DNA of 64,000 nt from Lateolabrax maculatus (GCA_031216445.1 CM062218.1:11052501-11116500), one strand, 5' to 3'; shown: positions 23,076-36,119, numbered from the stretch's first letter. Notes: a model not told the origin generated them from the sequence alone. Numbers and translations: made by a program.

Positions 23076-25006
23076 ATATAAGAGTTTGCTTCCAATAAAC
23101 AATAATACAGTCAATAAACAACACAAAGTTTCTTAAGATTTAAACCGAATAAACAAAGTGTGTGATTGTTATTGCCCTCGTCTGGGTTACCAAAAGCACT
23201 CAACTGCCCTGCTCCAATTAAGTTAATACAACTATTCGATTACTACATCAGATGGCTTTAGAAAGGCCAAAATGTTTTGTGTTATTGTTATGTAGCTGGA
23301 GTAGTTGACTTGATGGGTTTGTAGTCTGTCATGCTGATGTGGTATTCATTATTTTTTTGGGGGGGAGGCGAGAAAATATTTTGATTTCTTGTCCTTTGTC
23401 TACATCTTTTTTCCCTCCCGACTCTGTAATGCTCAGAGGCTTCAGTGATGTAGACCAGAAAATAGACCAGAAAATAGGGCCACTCAGAGTCATGACCCCG
23501 CTGACAGTAATGTAATGTTCAGCCCATTACTTCCTTTGTATTATTATTAATTCTACATTTTGGAGATTTCCATTTTCCTGGGTCTGTACACTTTGTTTGT
23601 GCTGATTTGCTGTTTTTCTTCTTGTGTGAATTGCTTATGGGTCTTGATAGTCAATGCATGTCATTTTATTACAACTAATTATTTTAAACTAAATAAAATA
23701 TAGTCCCAAAAAACAAAAAAAAAAGAAATGACCCTGCTCCAGTGGGCCACTGTGAGGTCAGCACATTTCATAGCTAGCTCCACTGTGTTGCAACACTATT
23801 TTGTAATGATATAACTGTAAAAACACATGCAGTAGTACATACTGTACACACATGCACAAGCACATTTTTAATGTCAACCCACAGCTCACAGATATGCCTG
23901 GGTATAGAGACAGACCTGTGACAGATCGGTTTGGGTTTGCAGTATAATCAGCGATGGATGACAAGACCAAAAAATCATGTCTGACATGTTTTTACATTTC
24001 CAATCTTGGTTGGTTTTTTTAGACCATACAATTCTGCCCGCAGACTTAAACAGATTCGTGCTTTCTCCATGTTTTGGTTTGTTTAGTTTGGTTTGAACTT
24101 GATGTCAAGTTACTATATTTTTCCCAGTTTTTCTTTGGCTTGGTTAAATTTCATGTTGCCAGTCAGCTAGTAAAACATATTTCATTTGCAAAACCATGTG
24201 GTCGTGTAAGTCAATTTTATACAGACTGATTTAATCCAATCAAACCAATCTAATATGACATTACTGTAATTTAAATTCAACCAGGGTTCATGGATAATAT
24301 AGGAAATGTCAACCAAAATGATCCTTGATCAAATGTGCAAGTAATTTTCCTGTCTATCATGACGGCAGCATTCTCACTTCAAACAAACAACCTACAGTTT
24401 CTCTTGGAAAAGTCAAGACCTCCATTCCCTGGCAAGTCTTTTAGTAAAGATGTGTGTTTTTATGCTCTTTCTAAAATTTCCAAGCAACCTGGGAAAATTT
24501 TTTCTACAAAGGGGCTTGATTCACCTTGAAGTGTCCTAGAAACATACATGTTTATCATACTGCAGGCCTTATCTGTGCTGTGTGGCAACCTTCCATAGCA
24601 TATGCTTTGCTATCTGATCTTTCACTTTGAGGTCATTTGCTGCAGAAGTTTCATCACATGTATGGTGGGAGTCTTTTCTATGCAACCTAGTGTATATAGT
24701 TAGAGTTTTTGAACAGGCTTTATTTATAGTTGTATCTCTTCACTTTGCACTTTCAAGAAAGTCACTTTCACATTCTGCAAAACCTGAGCATAAAGAGTGT
24801 GCAAGTGCTGCATGCTTAACAAGGTAAAGTTAATTACTCATAAACATAGCATATACTGTGGGGTGTGATGTTTTGCAGCTATATTTTTCTCATTTACACA
24901 TGTTCATTGCCTCCTTTTACTGTCACCTGGGAGCACCCTGCTAATCACATTTGTGCCACCTGTATGCCTTTCCAGCATCATTTCTCTGACACAATGTCAC
25001 CTTTGT

Positions 25007-25027
25007 CCCCCCCCCCCCCCCCCCCCC
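25007..25027. repeat. C homopolymer, 21 bases
   Basis: An uninterrupted C run; the opposite strand is a G run able to form a quadruplex. Confidence 0.9.
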
Positions 25028-26069
25028 AAGTTACTCTCTGCATCGTCCCACTGTCACCCAAATGTTCAGTTGAAGACACCTTTGTATCACCTGTTAGTCT
25101 GACACGTCTGTGGCACAGCTTGGTGTCTTGTGTTACTGTGGAAAGAAGGAGACGAGATAGAAAACTCCTTCCTCCTTCCTTTTGTTTCTCTGCGATAGAC
25201 TCCCCCCCCCCCCACTGTGTCCATCTGTTCATCTCTCAGCGGAGCAGGGTGAGGAGGAGGTGAGACATGCATACGCAGGCACACAAACACTTACATGGGC
25301 TGTAAACACGTACTCTCTGCTGACACACACGCACACACACACGCACACATAAAAAATCCATATCCATCAATCAGCATTATCTTGTCATTATGAAATTTGA
25401 TACATTACAAAATCATTAAAGAAAATGCACATTTCAGTCCATGATGTGATCTCCTCTTCAAGTTTCACTGTCAGTAGCAACAAATGATCTGTTTTAATTT
25501 TAACATCTGTTTAGAATCGAATACTTTTGTTAACTAAAGTAATAAACGCAGTGGTGCAGTTGGTGCCCATAAATAACTCTGCTACTAACTCTATTTGGAT
25601 TCAAATCAACATCTTTTCCATTCAAACTTCTCTGTCTGTTTACACACCAGTTAAATAATTCTGGCTGGCTAATTAGTAATCAACAAGGATGAGACTTCAA
25701 TACTGTCCTTTAACACCACAGGATGGATGTCTGTAGAGCCAGTAACATGTGTCTATATCCTTTTAATTCGTTTTTGCTTAAGCCTTCAACCATTAAGGGG
25801 ACCGTGAGCATTACTGGTGCATTTTGTTAAAACTTACATAGTGATTTTGGAAAAACATAGAGAAACTTCCCGGTTTAACCAGATGATCACTGAATGTAGT
25901 AATTTGATTCCAAACAAATGTAAATCTCTAAAGGTTCATAGGAAGTTATTTACATTCGAGCTCATGATCACTAACCTTCAATGATCCCTGTTAATTATGA
26001 CGTAGTTAATGTTCAGTATTGAAATATAAATATCTTGTTCAGTTTCTTTTATAAAACAGACATTTTCCT

Positions 26070-26425
26070 TTTGGTTAGTTAGTTAGTTTGAAACTTTATT
26101 GTCCAAACAGTGGAAACATGTAATTGGCTTCACCACACAGCATAAATACAAAGACAGAAGACAGGACCTTGAGTCACTTATAAAAAATCATTATTACATT
26201 TTGAGGGGGCTGGCTGCAAATTACTCAGTGAAACAGGGATATGGAGGCCGTGTATTCAGTATTGTCATTGCATTCAGCAGGAATAACTTGCTGTACACTT
26301 TTTTTGAAATGTGACTTTACCAGTGATAACGCATCACTAGTTGGATTTAGCAACCTCACACTGGTGGGAATGGTCCCCCTGAGAATGATGTTACCACGGT
26401 GATAAGGGCACGCCCTTTGCACTCT
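26070..26425 (-). mobile_element. Probable retroelement 3' end on the minus strand
   Basis: Read on the minus strand the segment ends with AATAAAGTTT (complement of 26091-26100) followed by tandem AACT units (complement of 26074-26089), which is how many fish LINEs terminate. The minus ORF 26225-26422 (65 codons) may be the decayed end of its protein. I could not assign a clade. A simple tandem tail plus a polyadenylation-like signal is the main support. Confidence 0.5.
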
Positions 26426-28049
26426 GGCCCCTGCCCTTTGCTACCCTTGAGGGGGCATGTGCCATCAGCGCTGCAAAAAGGACCCCCCCCCCCCCCCCCC
26501 CCCAACTCACAGCGTCCCCCCAATGAAAATGGATGGTGCTGAGAGAGTGAGTGTGTGTTTGAATCAGTGTGTGTGTGAACACAGTCGTCTATGTGTGTAT
26601 GCACTGTGTGCACATCCTTTTCTATGTGTGTGTGTGTGTGCATGCAGGAACACACACGATTGCAAATGCACACAATAAAAAAAGGAAGGAAAATGCAAAT
26701 ATTTGATCAATTGACAGCTGCTTTAATCTGTGAGCCAGCAGCCAGGCTGCAGAGGAACACTTCCTTTGTAGAATGAGATTCTCATTTCCTTTGCACACAA
26801 TTGTTTTTCCTCCGGGTGTGTTTCTCCTCGTCTTCCTGTCAGGCATGGCCGGGCGTCATATATAGACTTTCTCTACTTACAGCACACACTGTAAGTAATT
26901 CAACATAAATCACAAGAAACACAAGATAAAGGTATTGTCATTCAGAAAAAAAGTGCTTTCATGTCAGAAATTCTGTACATCATGTACACAATCAGTCAGC
27001 ATTGTAATGAAACATTATTATAATTTTGCTTGGTCCACTTTGGGACTTTAGATTTATTCAGTGCCAAACATAATGCTGGAGTTGAGCAGATCTTGACTTA
27101 ATACTTATACAGACTGAAGTGTTCTTTGTCAGCTGTTCGTTCTGTTAAATGCAGCAAACTAATGTCCAAACAGACAACAGTAACATATTATGTGAGATAA
27201 TTCATTTCATCTTGCTAATGGTAAAAAACAGATTCTTTGACATCTTTATCCCTCACCACTGAAAACTCACAGGCAGTTCCACAACCATATAAGCACGAGC
27301 CAAACAGACCACACTGTTTTTAGTCATTTTAAATGACAGAATTGTTAAATATTAACAACTTGGTTCACCACTTTGGTGAACCAAACTGCTTCTGATTTGT
27401 GCATTCAGATTTTGTTCTAGTCCAAGTAACATCATCAAACTTTCTTTTCTTTATTTTACTTTTCACATGCAATTTAAGAATCCCTCCAGTTGCAGCATAC
27501 ACATGTTTTTAGAAGCATGAAATAACAACTGATACAACAGACTTGCACAAAAGGAATCTAGATAAAATGGAAAACAAAAGAAAACATAAAAGAGCTTTGA
27601 TAGAAAAAAACTCTAATAAAAAAATAACATGAGTTATTGTGTTGAATTTCCTTCGCACAGAGACAAATTTATGCTTCTTTTTGAATCAACACAAACATCT
27701 TATTCGACTACATAATCACTGAATATTTTTAGCAGGTTGGAGTTAGGATTGTAGTATATATTATATAGTATATAGTAAGATAATATATATAATTTTACAC
27801 CTGTATCCCAAGAGGAATGAAAAATCAATCATTCAGCACTTTGAAAAGAAAACTGAAGGAGGAGAACAACAAGCAGCATTTTTCCAAGCAACGTGAAGCA
27901 GTACAATACAATAAAGGAGCACAATAGTTCGTAATAACAGCGTGCAGCTCTGAAATGTAGTCTTTGTTTGTTGGTTTGTTTACTTGTTCACTTATTTGTG
28001 AATGGGAAGCAGACTTTGACAGAGACATTGATTGAGGGGGAGAAATAAC
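26426..28049. other. Non-coding DNA
   Basis: Contains a 21-base C run (26483-26503), a GT-rich tract (26550-26645) and AT-rich sequence with no recognisable exon. Short AT repeats lie at 27755-27795. Confidence 0.5.
26483..26503. repeat. C homopolymer, 21 bases
   Basis: An uninterrupted C run next to the minus-strand retroelement end. Confidence 0.9.
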
Positions 28050-28400
28050 ACCACGTGTGTTTGTGTGCATCTATTTGTGCGACTGCCTGTAAACAGTCGC
28101 GGGCCGCTCCTAATTTTGTTGTCAAACACACACGCACACACACACACACGCGCGCTCGTGGAAACGTGGGGGCCTGCGTGCGCACACAATGAGCGCGCAC
28201 CACTCGGCCGCTCCCGCCGCGGCGCCGGATGGGAGTGTGTGTGTATAATAAGTGTGAAAAATCTCATTAATGCAGTGCGGCTGCGGAGACGCGGCGGCTG
28301 CTGCTGCTGCTGCTGCTAAGTCCCCTGCATTGTCACTTTTCTCCGGGGGCCCCCGAGCGCTAGCTAGCTAACTAGCATCATCGCCATGGAGACCACGGCA
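28050..28400. promoter_or_regulatory. GC-rich, CpG-dense block, possible promoter or enhancer
   Basis: The highest CpG density after the 5' block: GCGCGCTCG, GGCCGCTCCCGCCGCGGCG and CGGAGACGCGGCGG lie between 28095 and 28300, followed by CTG triplets (28295-28317) and the palindromic GCTAGCTAGCTAACTAGC (about 28361-28378). An ATG in good context (GCCATGG) lies at 28386, but its frame runs straight into the CA microsatellite at 28450-28492, so coding is doubtful. It may be an alternative promoter, an unmethylated enhancer or a young CpG island. Strand is undetermined. Confidence 0.35.
28295..28317. repeat. CTG trinucleotide repeat
   Basis: About seven perfect units inside the GC-rich block. 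Confidence 0.93.
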
Positions 28401-28444
28401 GCAATGCCTCACCTCCCCACTCATCCTCAGCACTCTAACCCTTA

Positions 28445-28449
<5 letters not shown>

Positions 28450-28492
<43 letters not shown>
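28450..28492. repeat. CA dinucleotide microsatellite
   Basis: Perfect CA run of about 21 units directly downstream of the GC-rich block. Confidence 0.97.
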
Positions 28493-28494
<2 letters not shown>

Positions 28495-29545
28495 TCCCTC
28501 CCTGCATCGCTCTCCCTTTTTGTCCTCTGACAAAGCTTGACAAACCGCATGTGACTCGGAGGGCTTAGCACCGGGGAATTGTCAGAATTCCCCCCTCTCC
28601 AATTCACACACAGTTCAAACTCTAAATAAGCAGCCATATTGATTTTTTTAATGATGCCAGCCAGCGGAAGACCCTCTCCGCTGTGGCGGCCGAGGGAAGG
28701 AAGTGGAAAAGGGACGGATGAGCCGGGTCACTTTCCCCCTCCATTTGGGGCTCTGTTATTATTTTAGAAATGCATTCCAAAGCTTGCTTCGTTTTCTGAG
28801 GAATAAACAGCTTTTATCCACGTTCATGCGTGGCCAAATTTACCGGTACAATCTGACTTCTTAGTTAGTCAAGCTGCATACATGAGCGTACAGAGATCAG
28901 CAGCAGGGGCAGGGTGGCGACAGCAGGAATTTGAGTCCGTCCAGTCTTAAATAGAAAACATGTGCATTAGCTGCCTGAGCCACTGCGACGCCTTTGGGTG
29001 CACAGCTTCTGTTACTCAGCTGCTGCTACGTTTTCTAGAGTAATTTGATTTTAAAATGTGTATGTTAATGCTTATTAAGATCCATGATTTGATTGTTTTT
29101 CTTTACATTTCAAAACCATGAAAGATTCAACAGCAATTCTCTTCTGTCCTGCAGTTTTGTTTTTTATGTCGAATCACACACAATTACAGTCAATTACATC
29201 AAATTAAATGCACATTAGTGTGCTCAAACCTTCTGCAAAATGCCTTCAGATCCTTGCCATCATGTATAGATCAACTTTTTATTTATCTATTCCTTTGCTG
29301 TGTCTTTCTTATTGCTTGGTCAAAAGAGTTTGGGAGGCCCATTTTAAACCACATGCATGCGGGCAAAACCAAAACATGCAGTCGCCTGCCTACATATAGG
29401 CTACACACTACCGCAGTGCTAAAGACATGGCTGGCTACACATGTGGAGGTGATTTCATAGATCAAAGTGCCGCTATGGCTAATTAATCTATATCAATGTT
29501 AATTAATCAACTTAACCTCAGGCTTTACAGACCACCCTCTAATCA

Positions 29546-29552
29546 GTGTGTG

Positions 29553-29602
<50 letters not shown>

Positions 29603-29606
29603 TGTG
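29546..29606. repeat. Compound GT then GA microsatellite
   Basis: A GT run passes directly into a GA run on the + strand. The same order occurs at 56670-56731. Confidence 0.95.
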
Positions 29607-32600
29607 CATGTCAAAGTATGCACATGGAACACTGTAAGAAAGCAAACAAAAATGTTTGACTTTTAAATACATAGATGTAATTTAAGCGAAAGAGCAAGCG
29701 AGAAAAGATTAAATACAAGCCTGAGAAAAAAAATAGTAGAAGAAAAGAATCAGCACATATACAAGTGTGTTAAGACAAAGCCTGTGAGCACAGTATGGAG
29801 GAAAAAAACACTTTCCTGAAAAAAGAGAAAGGGGGGAAAATGATTAACCTCTGAGACATTTACCTAATTAATTCTGTCTGTGCTTTAAATGAAGTGAGCA
29901 ACCTTGGAGCAGTAGCCGGTCAGTGAAACTCATGTAAAATGTATGTCACCCTATATTACCGTGTGCAGAACAAGAGCTGCTGCTGCTACTTAATATAATG
30001 ACACATGTAATCTTTATTCAACTTGTACCCTCGAGGTGCACAGCTTTGTTGCAGACATGGAAACACCTAAACCTTTACCCCAAAGCTAAAGCTAAATAAA
30101 CTAACAGTCTGTTGACACAGGTGGGAGCCTATAGAACCACGTTTAGATATAATTATGACCATTTATGTTGGTATGAATGATGTACCAACATGGAATTCAG
30201 GGGTTAGAGGCAGTAAATTGGATTTCCTATGTTGCAGATGGGTGTGTAGAATTACTGGAAACTCTTTTAACCTGTAGAGCTTTTTGTATGCAATAGATTT
30301 CTTTTTGCTGCACATGATATAGCCTACAACAATGTTATTTAATATTAAATGGCAAATAAAATTGTGTGAGTAAAGAACTTAATGTACAGACAAAAGGATT
30401 TTAAATTGGTTTTAAATTCTACTAAGCATGAAGAATGTCTTCACAAAACTACAACAGAAAATCAGCACATTTTAAAATAAATAAAAGTAAATACAGTACT
30501 GTAATGACGGTTTCAGTCCAGCCCATGATAGATAAATTAAAAAAAAGAGAGACAGAGAGACAGAGAGAGAGAGAAAGAGAGAAACAATTCTTTACAATCA
30601 TGTTTTTGGGTAGGTGAACAATTCAAACGCACGGAAATGATAACCATACACATCAAATACAGTATACTGAACATTACCAACATGCTTTACCAGTTGGAAA
30701 GTACATGTACAATACATTTACAGTGTATGCAGGTTAGTCTTGAAATCATGGCCACACACCCACACACACACACACAAAGTAGATCAGGGATTGTGGGATT
30801 CAGATGAGAACTTCCTTCAAAGGGCTGAGTGGCTGATGCCGGCTGTCAAGTGCTGCAAAGAATCTGCCTAAGCATTCCTGCGGTTTTACACTATACTTTG
30901 AAAAACGGGCTGACCGAGTCCCCGGAAACACCCCCACTCCCTTCCACACTCCGCCCCTGCATGTCGTAAAAATATCAGAGAGATGCCGGCTCCTGCCCGC
31001 AGAGACAAAAGTGATGGAAAGAGTTTTGACAATAGACAATCATGTCTGTGGAGTAGATCTGGTCCTGACTATATTGTGGCCTACAAGCATCGACAAAATA
31101 TTATGGAACAGCTTCTAAATGACAAAATGATGTACCGGAGGCAAGGAAATGTTGTGAAAGTTTCTACAATACTGGCAAAGATGACAATATTTCTCATACA
31201 GTGTATCTTTAACATGGGGTGCACATGAGGACACTGTGGTGACTCCTCAGCTGACTGCCAGCTGTGTGCGACCACCAGCACAGATACAACAGTCGGTAGC
31301 TTTGAGGCAAAGGACCCTCAACAATAGTGAATAAGTAAATAAACAATAAGCACCTTAAAAGTTTGTTCATTTTGATCTGCTGGAAAGATAAAGGTTTACA
31401 GTTATTCAGCTTTGAGATTTTAAGGTTCTGTGAGACTCAGCAAAATGATACAATCATTTTTTTTATCCTTTCACATCATGATAAGAGACTCTATTATCAA
31501 TTCATTTGGTCAGTAACCGTCCATTGAGTTAGGTCAGCAGTTAAGACCCATATTTATGTTTCTTACGACACATTTGCTGAATGTGAGAACAGCACTTGTC
31601 ACAGCTGCACGTTGGTGGTTTTTAGAAGCTGCTCTGAAGTGACATTTTAATCTGACAAATTTTTCTGGATGATCACCTTGGCAGCACCATAAACTCCCAT
31701 CTGTTCCACACAAACACTCACAAAAGGGATTCATCAGACACAGTCATGACAGACTATTTGTGAATGTGCTGGTCCAAGCACTTGGAGTGTGTACGTGTAG
31801 CTTTATGCATATGTGTGAATGACTGTTTGTGTGTGTGGGAGTGTATGTGGGCAGTAAGGGTGAGGCGGCCTGTTCACCACAAAAGACGTCCAGTTGAACA
31901 GAGGGCCTGAGGCATATGACCAGCCCTGAGGAACTGTGTGTGGCTGTGTGTTTGTGGGCACTTGTCTGGTGTTTCGCATTAACTTGTGCATAACATTTCA
32001 GCGCTGCTTTTAAACTTCTGCAGCCCAGAAACAATGAGCGGCAAATCACGCTGCAAGACTGGGCAACACAAACATGCATCACAATGTATACTGGAAATTG
32101 ACTAAGGGTGAAAAGAATAATCATGTAATTTGCCACGTGTTCATTGTGGACTTAAAATAGATTTTAGCACGTGTTGTGCCAAGGCAAGCATACATATGTA
32201 TCAGGGTGGAAGGAAAGGGTCAGTGAGGTGGATAGGCGTCTAGCACGTCTTTTTTTCTTCCAGGACACTGGATTTCACTTCCCGTCAATGATTGCCTTTT
32301 AATGGTAATCCGTGATCTCTCCATAACTCTAACTAGAACGATCCATAGAAGTTTTTCTAATCTTACGATCCTATCAGCAGGGCGACATAATGTGTCTGCG
32401 ACTTCCAAAACCATTACAAATCCCTACAGGAAAATTCAGTTTTATGATGTGACGCTACGGTAAGGTTTGGGGAAAGATCATGGTTGTTTGTTAAAATCAC
32501 CACTTTGTTAGAAGACCTTTGTTGTAATGGTTTCAATAATAAACATGTGGTTAAGATTATGGAGCAATCGTAGTCATGCTTAAAAAAAGGAAACAAACCC

Positions 32601-34049
32601 CAATTTCCCGTGTTAAACTCCGATATTTTGACCCATTGATCCGGCCCTACCTCTGCGGACTTTGTCGCTGTATAACAATGTCAATTTTCCCTTTGCTCCC
32701 CTCATAATGACCACAGCTGCTAGAGCGTTTTGTCACTTCAACGCAACTATAGCATAGCAAGACAAGCTTGCAATATGAAATGAGTTGAATTTGACCTCTA
32801 AAATTAGCAGAATTATGAGGCACTTTCAGCTGACCCAGGGCCTGTGATGAAGGATGCTCAGAGCTGTGAGGTTTGAACAGCGGATCGCAGTCTGAAGGAG
32901 ACCGGACTGACATGCAACCTTAATTCCACACTGATGTCAAGTACAAAGATTGCCCTGATTTCTGTGTGTAGAGCCTCTTGTGTCCTCAACGTTGGAGACA
33001 CAATCTCAAAAACACACATAAAAGCTGATGCTGGGTATTAAACCAATCCGGGCCAACTGTGCCACTCAGAACCAGACAGCCTCCATCAAAGGCAGCGTGC
33101 CCCCGCTGCTGAGAAACCACTGTATATCCTGCCGCAGGGGTTGGCATGGAGGTTGAAATGTCATGTACAAGGCCTCCTCTGCCAAGGAAAATGACAAAAA
33201 TGTATTTAGTTTGACAAAAGAGGTGTGACATACTCTGTGCCGCTCTGCTGCCAAGCCTGCAGTGAGAGAATAATTCACTGAAAAATGGAAATATTCGCTG
33301 AAACAATCTACTGGATAATTTTGGTGAAAATTAATCTGCTTTCCTCTCACTGTGCTTGTTGAATTATCTTCCGATGTGAGGTGCACGCTGGTTTCTGTTC
33401 TGATCAGACACTATTCTAATTTGATTTAATGGTATTACATATTTAGGACCCTCTGCACGCCTGCTTGAAGAGATTTCAAGCTGCCTTGCACCTTCGGATT
33501 AGTGGCATTATATTTACATTACAGAGACATTAGATTTTCTTATAGGACTTCCAGTGGCAGTGATAAAAGCCATTTCTGAATATATGCATGCTGCTATCCT
33601 GAAATCAATCGACTGATTTCCATTTTTGGACGAGAACACAGCCAGTCCAATATTTATTCAGGTCAAGCCATTGTGTTTTCACACATGCTATGAATTCATT
33701 TGGAGTGGAAATGTGCTTATATATCTCAAGTGTGTGGTGACTCTCCCCTAACGTGCACACTCACACAGACACACCATAATGGCATTTTATAGCAGTTCTG
33801 TGCTGGCTAATTGTTGTGTTTGGCTCACTTTTCAGAGTATGAGCAGGCAGGTGGCAGGTTATGTTTTATTTTTCTGCAAATCTAAACAACATAAAGTGTT
33901 GGAGACAGGCAACTTCCTCAATTGAGCAGCCTGCAGGAGTCAGTGAACCACAAAAGCTTTATTGCTTGTTAGGGAAGAGAAGGAGGAAGGGGGGCGAGGC
34001 GGAGGGTGGGGAGTGAAAGATGAAAATAGACAGCGTTTGTGTTTGTATG

Positions 34050-34280
34050 TGCGTGTGGGTATGGTTGGTCCCCAGATCTAATCCTCGCCTCAATCTCAGG
34101 CCATAATAGAAGAGTTTGGTCTTCCAAAGCCAGAGGCAACGTCCACTTCACTCTGAGGTTGGTGGGTGCAGAGCTGAGGTCAAAGGTCATCATCTGGATA
34201 GTTTTAGCTATTTGGGAACGTCCCCTTTAGCGCTGATTGAGGTCATGCAGTGTGGCCTCAGAACCTGTGACCCCTAATCC
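34050..34280. promoter_or_regulatory. Nuclear-receptor half-site cluster with a consensus DR1
   Basis: AGGTCA-A-AGGTCA at 34177-34189 is a full-consensus direct repeat with one-base spacing, the site type used by RXR heterodimers, COUP-TF/NR2F and HNF4. Further half-sites lie close by: GAGGTCATG at about 34240 and TGACCCC at about 34268. The block is free of simple repeats. Occupancy is inference. Confidence 0.4.
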
Positions 34281-34934
34281 CCTCTGTATCCCCTCTCTCA
34301 TCTGGCTGATGGCATAGAGTTTCCATGCACAGGCGAGAAGTCTTTTTGACAAGGCAAACAACCAAGTAGCTCACAATGGGAAACCTGGGTGAATTTTATG
34401 ATTTGCATTATTGGATAAAAATGTACCGCGGCATTTATTTTGGCTGGAAAGACCTTAAAAAGAAAATCTTCAGGGGGACAGTTTGTTTCCATCGTTAAAC
34501 ATCTGATTGTTTCAGTGTAAAAAAAGAAAGTTTCATACTCACAAGAGTCAAAGTAACACATTTAGATTTATAAGTTATCAACAGCAACAAAATGATGCAA
34601 AGAAATTGAAGATTCCTATTCTATACATCCTTAATTTATACCATATCAAGATTGCAGATAAATAATTGATACATTTTTAAATTGAAAAGAAGCACTAATT
34701 ACACAAACAAACCAATGAGGATTTACAGAAAATGATTGACCACAGTGGCCTGAATTCCCTGTTTGCACCAGCTAATGACTGATTGAGCCTTGGTGTCGCT
34801 TTATCCAATATACTTTTATGTGCTCTCACTGTGTTAATAACATCAAGTTTATGGAGTGTGCTCAGTAATTAAATAATGCAGGATGACTTTGAGGGGAACA
34901 CAGTGCATTTTTTTTTTCATGCGTTCTGCACCGC

Positions 34935-35025
34935 GGCCCTCTTGTGGCTCTAATGGGATACAGATGGTGGCCAGAGGTTGGCTGACAGGCGGTCGGCACC
35001 GCAGACTGAGGCCAGCAGGGAGTGT
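34935..35025. promoter_or_regulatory. Pair of CTCF-like cores in opposite orientation
   Basis: On the minus strand GCCACAAGAGGGCC (34935-34948) fits the CTCF core with about one deviation. On the plus strand CCAGCAGGGAGTGT (35012-35025) fits with about three. The intervening sequence is CpG-bearing (CCGCGGCCC, GGTCGGCACCG). A GT microsatellite begins at 35082. Scoring against a weight matrix would be needed to confirm either. Confidence 0.3.
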
Positions 35026-35081
35026 CCTGAAACTTGTTCACTACATTACTGTGCCCCACATGCCATGCCTGGGGCCACTGA

Positions 35082-35109
35082 GTGTGTCGTGTGTGTGTGT
35101 GTGTGTGTA
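35082..35109. repeat. GT dinucleotide microsatellite
   Basis: GT run with one GTCGT interruption near its start. Confidence 0.93.
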
Positions 35110-35673
35110 TTTGGGACATAAAGAGACAGAGAGAGACTTTTCCTCTGTCAGACATCTGAATCAAGGAAAATAAAAAGGATTCAAGTGGCACACTATGCGA
35201 ATCAATGTTCTTGATCTGTAGAAAATGTGACATAGTGGCACAGAAACATGTCAAATGATGAGATTTCTTTTTGATATTTCATTAGCGTGCTTATCAATTA
35301 GTTTTTTGGTTTTGTAAATCTGTAAGGGATAAGACATTCTTTATCACTAAATAACTACTTTCTTCCCTCACTAAATGTAACTCACCAGGCTCTCTCCAAT
35401 TTCACACAACCTCCATGGCCTGGAGCAAGGCTAGACCATTAAAATATATTGCCACAGAAGCATCTGTTGGGTGGAAGGCATTAAATACAAACAACTTGAC
35501 AGTAAAAGAGCCAATTTATCTTGAATCCAGGCTGTCTCGCTACTGGGACACAGCAGCAGAACACTCCCTAATTATTAACCTACAACTCCCACAAGTTAGC
35601 TTGAGATTTGCCAGACTGTGAACACTTATATTTGATAAATGCCATACAAGCACCACATACTGCAAGTCTTATC
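35110..35673. other. Non-coding DNA with a possible conserved block
   Basis: The segment 35400-35620 is complex and repeat-free, with CCTAATTATTAAC near 35570. No exon support is seen. The rest is AT-rich and plain. Confidence 0.4.
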
Positions 35674-35745
35674 ATCAAAATCAGAATCAGAATCAGCTTT
35701 AATGGCCATGTATGCGTAAACATACAAGGAATTTGACTCCATATC
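35674..35745 (-). mobile_element. Short retroelement 3' tail on the minus strand
   Basis: Tandem AATCAG units at 35678-35696 lead into CTTTAATGGCCATGTATG and ACATACAAGGAATTTGACTCC. This arrangement is familiar from many teleost genomes as the 3' terminus of a LINE or LINE-mobilised SINE read on the minus strand, where it ends in repeated GATTCT. Only the last 70 bases are present, consistent with extreme 5' truncation. Confidence 0.75.
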
Positions 35746-36119
35746 CGATCGTGAGTCTATTAAAGTGTTTCTGTCATTTTTAGCAGGGCTTTTGTTAGTA
35801 TAATTTGTTTAAGCTTCATGATCACTTCTTGAATTATTATTTTCTTTCTATCGTGCTGAATGTAGCTGCTATAGACTCTCTTTAACTGCACTGTGATTTA
35901 TTAGTGACACTGTTACAGTAAACATTGCCAACATGTTGGGTGTTTTTAGTAAACAGCAGTGGTTTGATAAAAAAAACCCAGAACTAAGAACTCTATTATT
36001 CATTTTAAAAGTTTCACAATTAGTCTTTTCCACTACTTACATTATTACAGTTGCAAATAATATCAAAAATAAATCCACAAGTTTTAAGGGAGGTATCAAG
36101 TTAATTTGCTGTGTGACTC

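Larger units (their letters stand above)
21201..26069. other. Non-coding DNA, mostly AT-rich
   Basis: No exon or RNA gene is recognised. Contains the CA run 22752-22787, a purine-rich GAAA/GAGA tract (22925-23075), a 12-base tandem duplication at 23452-23477, a 21-base C run (25007-25027) and a 12-base C run (25202-25213). Remaining sequence shows nothing I can name. Confidence 0.5.
28401..34030. other. Non-coding DNA, partly complex
   Basis: After the CA run, 28640-28850 remains CpG-bearing and complex. A GT-then-GA compound repeat lies at 29546-29606 and a GA tract at 30547-30583. No exon, RNA gene or recognisable transposon was found. Complex segments at 32640-32920 and 33000-33560 might hold conserved elements, but I see no decisive motif. 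Confidence 0.45.

Noticed and set aside
28386..28568. 60-codon ORF with a good start context after the GC-rich block
   Set aside because: It enters the CA microsatellite after about 22 codons and shows no family motif or splice donor.
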